DNA from: Sebastes aleutianus
Lineage: Eukaryota > Chordata > Actinopteri > Perciformes > Sebastidae
Assembly (NCBI GenBank): GCA_916700875.1
Contig: CAKAKS010000031.1
Span: forward strand, 7,208,977 to 7,272,976
Reading direction: 5' to 3'
Length of the DNA stretch: 64,000 nucleotides
In this document: positions 26,294 to 36,700 of the stretch, in pieces
Layout: the number at the start of each line of letters is the position of its first letter
How positions within the stretch are numbered: position 1 is the stretch's first letter
Made by a program: the position numbers and the translations under genes
The notes under the pieces: generated by a model
The model's input: the letters and a program-made list of their open reading frames with translations, nothing else
What the model was told of the DNA's origin: nothing
Database searches by the model: none

Positions 26294-26324
26294 CACAGCA
26301 GGCAGGCAGGCAGGCAGGCAGGCA
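26242..26324. repeat. (CA)n and (GGCA)n compound microsatellite
   Basis: CA repeat 26,242-26,297 with one interruption, joined directly to seven GGCA units. It lies immediately upstream of the putative pdlim5 promoter. Confidence 0.95.
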
Positions 26325-26679
26325 TGGGCATGTCAGACAGAGACCGTGGGACAGAAACAGGTGAGTTGGAGGAAAGCGAACACCCTGAAGTTGTGCTTTT
26401 GTTGTAGGGCTACTAACATGCAAGCAATTAGCCCTGCTGAGGTAAATGATACCCAGACACATTATGTAAAAAAAAGACTAAATCACAACCTGATCTGAAA
26501 GTTGATAACCCCTCCCAGCTGTTCAGAGAGGATTTATCTGCAGTTATTATGTAACTAATCTAACAACCTACCTCATCGTCCTGTGTAGATTTCATAGCCT
26601 ATTGGATTGATGGTTCCTTATTATGTGTAAATATATAAAACAAAGGAAACCCCAATACATTAGTATTTAAAAGTATTAT

Positions 26680-27877
26680 TTAACCCTCTGAGACCCACAA
26701 TAGACCAGTTTTTGTCTTCTTTTTTTTACAGGGCGTATTTAGGGGGAGATAGCAGGTCAACAGTAGATGTCACATAGAAGTGGTGTACATCATCTGAAAG
26801 TCAAGTTGTTCTAGTTATAAATCAGAAATAAACATTTATTAATGATTTAAAATAAATTGTAAAAGTGTATAAGAGCTTTGAACATTATGATCGAAGTATA
26901 TGATGGTCATCCCCATGCTCTATTATGTCTCATAAGTTGTTGCAATAATTTTGGGGTTGATACCATTTGTTACACAGATTTGGTGCTAAATTTAACCATC
27001 GAGAATTGATAAAGATGATCAATAATCCCTCCAAAATACCACATTAAGACCCCAGGACCTTGAGGAACACCATAGAAAAGCCATGCTGTGATTTGGTATC
27101 AAAAACTTTTGACATTTGGAGATTTCTGCAAGAATTGTATTTTTTTGGTGATTGGATGGCGAGCACTTCTGTTCTGGAAACTGCTCAAAACCCCCCATAT
27201 TATCAATCTAGCTAGGAATGCCATCCATCTTCTGAATGCTCTAGGTATGTAGTTTGTGGTTGTAAAGTTTCATGAGGCTGTGATTATCCTAGAGGTCACT
27301 ACAGGTCATTTTATACAGTGAGGTCAAATTTTAAAAAATAGTCTCACTACAATGAAATGGCTACTATGGGGACTAACATCTTCACACATGAAAACAAATG
27401 GGCTCGTTGGATCCACAAGAGTCTCAGCTTTACAGTGATACCCAATTTATGTGATTCCAAGACTGTTTAGGGAGCCCAGTATGCAGAAATATTCAAATAC
27501 ACCATTTTTAGAATAGGCGACTATAACACATTTATACTTCATGAAAAAAACTGCATGTGATTATCATAAAGTGAGCATGTCTGTAAAGGGGAGACTCGTG
27601 GGTACCCATAGAACCAATTTTCGTTCACATATCTTGAGGTCAAAGGTCAAGGGACCCCTTTGAAAATCCCCATGCCAGTTTTTCCTCGCTAAAATTTAGC
27701 CCAACTTTGGAGCGTTATTTAGCCTCCTTCCCAACGTGGTAGCATGACATGGTTGGTACCAATGGATTCCTTATGTTTTTCTAGTTTCATATGATATCTG
27801 TGTCTTCATCACTCTACAGCCCTAAAACTAAACCTACTAGAGCCTCTGAAAGACAGTAGCGGGTCTCAGGGCGTTAA
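26680..27877. mobile_element. Non-autonomous piggyBac-like element with TTAA ends
   Basis: Flanked by TTAA at 26,680-26,683 and 27,874-27,877. Just inside, the termini are CCCTCTGAGACCCAC and, reverse-complemented, CGCCCTGAGACCCGC (12 of 15 identical). TTAA target sites with C-rich ends are the hallmark of piggyBac transposition. No transposase frame is seen in the ~1.19 kb interior. The inner 27,555-27,800 part is shared, in opposite orientation, with 15,900-16,130 and 42,720-42,965. Confidence 0.65.
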
Positions 27878-29619
27878 AAAGCTTGAATACAAACAGAAAC
27901 AGAAAACAATGAATCAAAGTCAATAAGGACAAATTGATTGACAAAGTCATGAGAAAATGGAACGATAGAATAAAAAAACAGTGAGATATAACAAAAAGTA
28001 TATCCGCAGACAGTTGGTAGGATGAGGGTTAAATTGGCCCAAATGATAGCCTCTCTGGTACCCCTCAAAATCACATAGTTGTACTGAAACATTCCTGCAT
28101 GATTTGGTCACAAGTCTCTCTGAAATGTCTCTATATTAGATCTTAGAAATATCTTACAAAATATAAAATTTGACTCTGTGATATATGCCCTGATTGGATT
28201 AATCAGGGCAGATATCTGATATCTTTATATCTGATATCTGATATAAAAATATTTGCAGCGATATGTTTGAGTTATTCAAATAAGGAAGCAAATCGTCAGT
28301 GGTCAAATGATTGTATGAGGAGATATATCTGTACGGCGTTATGAAAGAAATATTTAAACATGGTATGGCATCAGCTTGCGTTGTTGCATCAGTGAACAAT
28401 GATGTCATTCTTTCCACTAAATGCCTCCTCCTGTATACAGGATAGACGAGTCACATGCCATCCTACTGTCCTATAAACCACCAAGTGTGCTGAACACTTA
28501 TACAGTAGTGAAATCCAAAATGCATGACAGTTACAATACATTGTAATCCAGTTTCTAGTTAAGATTTTATTTATATTTGGTTTTATTACTTATTTCTTCT
28601 TCTTTATGTTGTGGTTCTCGTTGATTTAGCTGCTGTGACGGTGCAACTTCCCTTAGGGATTAATAATGAATTACTCTTCTGGAGTTATTTGTTCTTTGAC
28701 AGACATAGCAGAGCATTATTCAAATATAAGGTCAAAGGATAGAGGGCGTATGATGTAGGGATTGTAAAGCCCCTTGGAGATTTGTTATTTTGGGCTATAT
28801 AAATCAAATTGATGTGACACATTTCCACATAAATTACATATTTGTGTCTTATCTGTTTTAGGGTTTCATTGCGTGTTTTCACTTTGAATTTGTGTGCTCT
28901 TATTCACTGTAAAGTTTTTTGCAACACTGTTATTATTTATTTATTTATTTTCCATTATGTAGCTGTGATAGCAGATTTCAGTGTTTACCCAGAGTGTGGT
29001 GGCATGGTGTTGGTATGCCCTCTAGTGGTCAGCAAAGAAAGTGCATGCTTCACAGTTTGTGAACATATTGTGGGTTTAAAGCCACTAAGATATTTGTGGC
29101 CCGGGGGTGTGAAGTGTAGGCTATTGCTTATCCTTCATACCTAAACATTTGTCACTCATCTTGTTGTCTTGTTTCTTGTCTACTTAGACAAGACATCTAG
29201 CCTGAGGCTGAGGTTTTCCTGAAGCCAACACAAGGCAATTAAGATAAAATAAAAGAGTTCTGACCATCAAAACTTTTAATGAAAATAAAAAAACAGTGTT
29301 GATAGTTGATGATTTATATCAGTGTTTACTAAATTCCTGGCTTCACTATTCTTCTTTACTGATCTATCAAGTTGTTGTTGGAACTTCACTGAGCTTTGGC
29401 CACTCATTTATGGCCCACCACACCTAGAATAAGCAACGATTTATGACTCAAAATTAAAAGTTAAAAGTAAGATTAGATTACATTTCCTTACAAGTTGCTG
29501 TGCATATACCATTCCTCTAGCACCACCATGAGGCCAATATTTAAAGATGTAGAGATAATTATCAAACACTGACGGGCAGATTCATATTGAAATTATTGAG
29601 CTCAATTATGCTCCTCTGA

Positions 29620-29942
29620 GAATGTAGATTAGTCGTTTAATCAATTAGTCAATCAACAGAAAAATGAATCAGTAATTTTGATGACCAAATAATTAGTCAT
29701 TTTTAAAGCAAAAGTGGCAATCATTGCCTGGTTCCAACTATTTAAAGGTGAGCTTTGATGTTTGTCTTTGTCATAGACTATAGTGAACTAAATATATTTG
29801 GGTCAAAACTCAACATTTTAAGACATCACGTTGGACTGTGGCAAATTATAATGGACATTTTCACAATTTTATAGACAAAACAGTCAAGGAAATTATCGGC
29901 AGGTTAATCAATAATAGAAATCATAATTAGTTGCAACTGTTC
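29620..29942. repeat. AT-rich dispersed fish repeat
   Basis: Starts with ttagtcgtttaatcaattag and ends with ataattagttgcaactg, two halves of a weak inverted repeat typical of an abundant fish family. The start of a related unit is at 62,040-62,130 (caatcgattaatggagaaaa). Confidence 0.5.
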
Positions 29943-30954
29943 AAATAGTTTCTTGTCTGGTCTGCTACTGAAGGTGAAGCGGAACAGATTAAGAGGTTTG
30001 GCAGCAGTAGGGAGCAGCCATATGAATTTTGGGCAGTCTATTAAATTACATATCTGGACATTTTTTCATGTACTCAAAGTTAAAACACTGCGTACTTATT
30101 TGGTAGTCAAAAGCCGGTAATCCCTCAATTTGTAAAGTATGATTATAGCATAATCCACAGTTTCAAACAGGACAGGAATGTGTACAGTATACTCAGGTGT
30201 CGGCATTGTCCGGTATTTTAATCACAGGGCTGTTTCACACTATTTGAGTTGACAAAAGATTCCAAGATCAGTGCATCCAATGCATCACGTGTCCTGCTAC
30301 TAATTTATTACGCAATACTTTGTAACACAGAAATCACATTACTGGCTATTTCAGCTCTCAGATGTGTTTTGTATCCTTTTCTTTTTGCTCTTTTTTGTTA
30401 AATAAATATACATTGATTCATGTTACATGCTGAAAAGGCATGACATATTCTACAGATTACCATTAACTGTACTCAGCCAGTGAAGCAGTACAGTAGATAC
30501 TCTTAGATGTTTGCATTCTGCAGCACAGGTCATCTGGGCTTTCTTTCAGCTACATGTGTGCCATGTCAATATATGGTTATGGACTAATGGGAAGCCCAGC
30601 AGCAAAATCCCCCTGTGCAATGTGCTTGAACTACTGAAGTGCACTAGTCCTTTATGTAAGGCTGCAGTACATACCTATAAATCATCTTTGCATAACTGGA
30701 TAAGCAAGCCGCTCGCTCAGGAAATCTTGGAATTAAAGTTCAAAGACATTTCAACCAGGGTTCTTTCTGGGTATTTGAATCTGAAGGAAGAACACACTTT
30801 AAGTGTCACTCTGGATCAATGGCCTCATCCTTTGAGGCCACTAATTACATGAATATACTGTAAGTAAAAAAGGAAAAAAAGCATGCATAACGTTGTACAG
30901 AAACCCCCTGCTAATAGTCATACATTCAGATCCATATTATTAATGGACTTCTGT

Positions 30955-31130
30955 CATCCTGGTATCTCAGATGGTTAAAGCATACACACTGTGTGGCCTG
31001 GTTTTAAATCCAGTGTGGGACATCTGTTGATGTCATCCCCTTCTCTTTCTCCCCACTCTGTATCTGTATTTTCTCTTGCTGCTTTATAATGCATGCAGAA
31101 ATATGGACAAACAATTTCAAATAAATGGGA
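30955..31130 (+). mobile_element. tRNA-derived SINE fragment
   Basis: ggtatctcagatggttaaag resembles a tRNA A box and ggttttaaatccagt a degenerate B box, followed by gacatctgttgatgtcatcc and a pyrimidine-rich tail, the layout of a common fish SINE. It is mutated and not a functional tRNA gene. Confidence 0.5.
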
Positions 31131-32342
31131 TTAAAAATAGAATTAGAGGAAAATAGATCCTCCTCCATCTGCTTCCTGACAGCACTTCTATGTGGATTTA
31201 CCAGCATACTATATTTTGTTCTGCAGGCTCACACATATGACAAATAATTTGTAGTAATACTTCTGGAAGGTCATGTTAATAATGCATGTGCTATAATGCA
31301 TGTGTAAAATTGCGCATAGACTCCATTGAAATGTTTATATATATGCATAACACTTTATATCAAAGTTTTTGTAAGCTGTTGATCATAACGCTTCACAATA
31401 ACACCACTGGCAAACTGACAACAGTGTATTAAAGAAGAAACTGTAAAGATATAAAGACATTTCTTTGAAGTGGTAAAATTATGAATGTATTTTACGCTTT
31501 TTATTAAAGTGAAATGTCCCTTGATGTGTCTGTATCAGTATTATTTGCAAGCTCTAAGAAGATTGTGTTGAGAGCTATATGAAAAGTTTATTTCCCACCA
31601 AAAATACACGCATGATTAACCTTTCTAGTTTAAGATTTAACAATAGCACCAAGGGCAACAAATATGAAATATTCAAAAGGTCCAACATTTCAGTGATTGC
31701 TGCTATGCCAATACTGTTCCTGAGAAAATGCAGCCTTATTCCTTTTTTTATAAAATCATAATGAGTGATGATATATGATACATCAGGGTGTCAAGTGTCT
31801 TTATGGCTTCCTACATCTGGTAGCTGAAATGACTCACTTTGGTTAGCAAAATGCTTTTTATCAACTATGTAACATTGGTTCCAAAGTAGCTGCTGTGAAT
31901 GAGAGCTTTGGGTTGTATATAACGTATAATTATTATATAATATCAGCAACTTATAAACAATGAACACGGGTATACGGCATCATACATACATTAGGAGTTC
32001 TACAATGGCTCATAAATGCATTATAGACTTAATAATCATGCTAATAGTGCATCATAGAAATCCTGTTCACAAGAAATAGAGACCAATTTTTCTCATTGCT
32101 CATTTAAATGAGTCAGGCTGATAGAAGGTAGCCTTAGTTACCAAATAAATAAATGTATAAAAATCTGCTTCCTCACAAAATAAACGAGAAACACTCCAAA
32201 AAGAGACAAACTTTGGTCCTTCTGCAACAAGTTGATAATAAATATGGTTGGTCTTTAATTAGTTGTTCTTGGTATACAGTTGATTCTTGTCTCTTTAGAC
32301 AAAAGTGCATAATATTTAATACTTTTTTTTTTAAAGGTCATT

Positions 32343-32989
32343 TTAAAGGGACTATTTGTAACTTTCAGAAATGCTTGTTAACAGCAACACCTGTGGCCGT
32401 TAAGTCAACGAAAGTCAGCGTCGGGCTTGCGCTTGCTCGCTCTAAATAGACACGAACGAGCATCGCTCAAAACAGTGAGGCGACACACGTCAGATAAAAC
32501 CACAATATCACTTTATATTTCAGCTGCTTGGCAGTAATGTTAGCTGACCAGACGAAGGTCTCTCCATGAATCACTGCTGATCCTAGTATTGGCTTTTCCT
32601 GCTTCAGCCCCGCTGCCTCAGCCTCCGGGGCTGAAGCAGGAAAAGAAACGTTATCGTCTCCCGACGGCGGCCGGAGGGAGACACCGGAGTTTTGGTCGGA
32701 GACAATAACGTTACTCTCTGCGGAGCCTGTCACTTCACAAGACACGGAAAACCTCTGTTGGTCTGGAGGAGCTGCAGCATTTATTTCTGCACAAACGTCC
32801 ACTGTACATTCACTAGATATTCTCAGAGCTAAACTAACTCTTCTGCAGTGTGGAGTGAGCGCGCATGAACGTGAGGTGGAGCGAGAACTAGCGGAGGAGC
32901 GGTCTGAACAGCGTAGCCACACATGCGAGCGCATGGGACACCGACCCGGTAGATTTATAGGCGTAAAAAGTTACAAACAGTCCCTTTAA
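32343..32989. mobile_element. Inverted-repeat element, GC-rich, with internal 20-bp hairpin
   Basis: Ends are ttaaagggactatttgtaac and, reverse-complemented, ttaaagggactgtttgtaac. The ~647-bp interior is far richer in G+C than its surroundings and contains a perfect 20-bp hairpin (32,593-32,612 with 32,626-32,645). The 155-codon minus-strand frame in it is a by-product of the GC content; I see no known domain. Confidence 0.75.
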
Positions 32990-33362
32990 GTTTAGGTTCC
33001 ATTTATAAGATTTTCCTTTGTTTCACTGTGACAGTGTTGATAGTACCGAGGACGTGCCTCTAACAAGAACAAGGGTAGCATTATTTTGTATGTTAACAGC
33101 AGCATGAACAGGAGAGGTGTGTGTCAGAGGATTATTAGTTAAAACAGTTGTGTGTACGATTGCACAAAAACCTATAAATAAATGTATTTGGTTGCATTGT
33201 TAAACAGTTGAGATAAAAGTTTTAACATATTTAAAAAAGATTACCTCAACATTCTTGAACAAAAAAAAAAAAAACGTTTACTCTGCTGTGTCACAGTCAC
33301 ACATATAGCCACATAGATAAATAAACATATTCAACATTTAGCTCAGAAATCTTTGCACAGAC

Positions 33363-33743
33363 TCAATGAGCAGAACAGTCCAGAGGCTGTAAATGGAGCA
33401 ACAGTTCTCTCGGTCTGCTCTGTGTGCTTTGTTTTTCCTCACAACAGCTGTGGTCCAGAGGGCCTTTCTTTGCTTGGGAGTGCACACATACAATATTTTC
33501 CAGAGAGTCTGGCAGGATGAGGACCTCTGGCTCCTTCTCATCTTTCTCCTTCTGCACTTGCTGTGCCTCTCTCCGTTCGTGTTCACCCTCTCTCTCTCGC
33601 TCATGGTCCTGTTTCTTCTCTTTATTCCAACTTTCAGGATTCTCCTCCCTTCTTCCCAAGACGGGGAGTATTACTGTGTCGACAAAGTCGGGCGACAGGG
33701 TGTGGTCACATCTGTTCAGTGAGCCTCGCTCTGGGCTGAGGAT
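33363..33743 (-). CDS. opn4x: opn4x terminal exon with stop codon
   Basis: 381 bp of coding sequence from gttttag| to TGA at 33363-33365. Encodes residues 411-536: a SPERGSLNRCDHTLSPDF stretch, then a long charged run (DHEREREGEHERREAQQ and on to residue ~480) that should form a helix or coiled coil, then LDHSCCEEKQSTQSRPREL. It is poorly conserved in the family, so the evidence is the open frame, the acceptor and the exact phase match. Confidence 0.8.
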   Translation of the reverse strand: MLSPERGSLNRCDHTLSPDFVDTVILPVLGRREENPESWNKEKKQDHEREREGEHERREAQQVQKEKDEKEPEVLILPDSLENIVCVHSQAKKGPLDHSCCEEKQSTQSRPRELLLHLQPLDCSAH

Positions 33744-36700
33744 CTAAAACAGAATTATCAAATATAAAAGTAATCGATATGACACAGCTCTTTTTGTGAA
33801 TACATGATTGTGCTGACATGTTATGCCTTTAAAGGGGACCTATTATTAAGTTGCTTATTTTCAGGTTCATACTTGTATTTTGTATGTTTACATGCTTTAA
33901 TGTTAAAAAAACGCTTTACTTTGTCATACCCGCTGTGCTGCAGCACCTCTTTTCACCCTCTGTCTGAAACGCTTTGATCTTTGCAGACCTTTTACATACA
34001 CAAAAAAACTATATAACACACTAAAGAAAAAAAGAAAAAAAAGCACAAAGGCTTTTAAGTCCCCTTTAAAGCCTTTGACTTCAAAATTATAATTATTAAT
34101 ATAACAATCAGCACCTACCCTACCTGTTCCTGGCTTTGGCTTCCCTTTTCCTTGGTCTGCTTAGCCGATGACTTGATCTCTTTGTCCCTCAGAGCTCCAA
34201 GGGAGCAGCTGGACCTCACACACTGGTTCTGGTCGATATGGTCCATCTCCACGTCACTCCAAACCTGCTACAAGGGACATGCACATTAATACATGTAAAT
34301 CAAGGTGAGAGGTATTTACTAATGTGACTCTGTATGACTTATATCTGCATTTGTAATTGTGGTACTACTAGAAAATAACATGATTAATGGCTGACTATTC
34401 ATTTGTACATCTTCTGATTAAAAAGAAAATTAAGACTCTTAAAAAAAGGCTCTTAATCTTAGTAATTATTTATTGTTTCCAAGGTATGGACATCTAGCAA
34501 ACCCAGTATTGTAAAGTTGCAGCTTCAGGAGGGCTTCTCTTGGGAAATTTATACAGTTCCTATGCAAAGAGAGTCATGTAACATCCACATTGTATAATAT
34601 AAAGATTTCTCGTGACTTGTATTGGCCTAAAGGCAACTATAAAAACAGGGTTCAAAACCAACACAGAAAATAACTCAACTTAAATAGACACGTCACTTTC
34701 TGTGCATTTGATTTCTGTAAGCACGCCACTGATGGTGCAAATTGTTCTGTATTTGTTCTAGGGCTGGCCCCTCTGACTAATAGGTCATTTTTGGTCTTAG
34801 TCATCTGAGATTTCTTTAGTCAATTCGTCGTTTTTTTATGTTTTTTTTCATGCTGAATGACTTATTTCCAAGAAACGTATGAGCACATCTCTGGTAAACA
34901 CAAGATTTAAAGTATGTGATTATTTGTGGAGAAACTCAGTTTCACAGATCTGCAGATTAAATCAACTAATCCATTAGTCGACAAAATCGACAAAGAATTT
35001 CTTTTATCGAAGTCATCCCCTAGTTTGTTTCTACTCCTCAAAACCTACATGTAGTGCCGAAGCCAAACTCACTGTCTCTGTCGTAGACATGGAGGAGACT
35101 CTGTAAAACTTGGTCCTGGAGACCGATGACTGTCTGCTCAGCATCGATTCCCTGAGGGAAGATTCGCTGTGTGACACCGATACACACTTCCTCCTGGGCG
35201 CCTGGGCTAGGAAGTGTAGACAGGGAATATTTTCTGCCATGGTGTCTCTGTTGAAAAATTATTTATCTCTCAGCAAAAACTTTTCAAGCTTAGGTTACTG
35301 ATAAGTCGGATGACTGCACTCACCTGTATTTAGAGTGAATGATGGCGTAGATGAAAGGATTGTAGATGGCCGATGCCTTGGCTATAACAGCTGGGACAGC
35401 TTTGGAATAGGGGCTGAGGCTGCTTCCATATCTGAAAGGTGTAAAGTGTTTGTAAAGAGTAGAACTTTTAACTATACATCACCTGTGACAATACTGGTAC
35501 TGTAGGTTGACCCTTTTGCATAGCACTTCATCATGCCAGATATAATGATATTTTGCAAGAGGTGGAATATGGGTCACGCTTATGAAACGCTTGAAATGAA
35601 TTACACAGTGCATATGTTTTATGCCTGAATCTACTAAACTGTCAGCTATTAAAACAAATGACTGGATCATAGAGAGCCCTTGTCATACTGTATATTTACC
35701 CAGCCCAGGCGATGAGGGTGACACATGCATAGGGCGACCAGGAAAGCACAAACACTATGATGACCACAAAGGCAATCTTGGCCAGCTTCCATTCAGTCTT
35801 GATGGACTGCTGCTGGATCAGGGTTGACTTCCTCACCTGATACCCAAACTTCTCCACATCTCTGTTAGGACACAGAGAAGGAATAGAGGGAATTTTGTAG
35901 TCAATATACAAGTCTATTCAGAAGCTAATTGAATTATAATAAACAAAATCTCCCAAAAATATAAATATATATAGTATTTGCAGAGACAGTTTTTTATTAT
36001 GTAACCTATGCAGGACTGTAGACCCGAATGCAGACAACGTAACAAACAGGGCAGGCAGGCAACAAACACAGGGTACATCTAATTTTTCTTATTTCCTCAC
36101 GTGAATATTTTATTCACTGCTTGTTGTTGAGAGGAATGGATCGCAATGATGGCAAACACAATCCGTATCCACATCATCAGGACACGAGATAAGATATGAA
36201 ATAAGAGAAACTGATGTACCATACAGACAGAGCAGGCAAAGAGCGACACGATAGCATGCTAAAAGTGCTTAGAGGCACGCCAACTCTTTTGAGGTAACCT
36301 TCAAGAAGGACTACTGAACATTCATCATTCCGTCATCCTACAATATCGAGGCTAACGTCGATATTGTAGGATGACGCTATGATGAATGTTCAGGCCTTAA
36401 GGCCCAGACACACCATGCCGACATCAAAGAACTAGCGGTGAAGAAGGCCGGCTGTTGCCTTTGCCTTGGCCGACAAGTTGCATTTGAACACACTGCAAAG
36501 ACTACAGCCGATGGCCAGTTAGCACGTACGCTCTGCGCCTGCGTGAGAGGAAATAACTCTCCACACCAGCAGGTGGCGGTAGTCTGTATTCGTCATTCAA
36601 AAAAGGAAACCAGATATGCAAGCTGTTGTTATGATACGTACATGAAACAAAGCTGCATTTGCTGACCCTTGGTGTGCCTGGGCCTTTAAGGTAAATAGGC

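Larger units (their letters stand above)
26330..33362. other. Intergenic region between pdlim5 and opn4x
   Basis: No exon seen on either strand. Contains the piggyBac-like element (26,680-27,877), a TATCTGATA mini-tandem (28,205-28,245), a repeat of an abundant fish family (29,620-29,942), a SINE scrap (30,955-31,130) and an inverted-repeat element (32,343-32,989). The opn4x 3' UTR must occupy the right-hand part, but its end is not evident. Confidence 0.6.

Noticed and set aside
30955..31130. Functional tRNA gene
   Set aside because: The B box is degenerate and the cloverleaf does not close; better explained as a SINE relic.
32467..32934. 155-codon minus-strand open frame
   Set aside because: It lies wholly inside an inverted-repeat element (32,343-32,989) whose GC-rich sequence lowers stop frequency; no domain recognised.
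33393..33747. Plus-strand frames of 107-109 codons
   Set aside because: Shadows of the opn4x terminal exon, whose charged coding sequence reads open in antisense.
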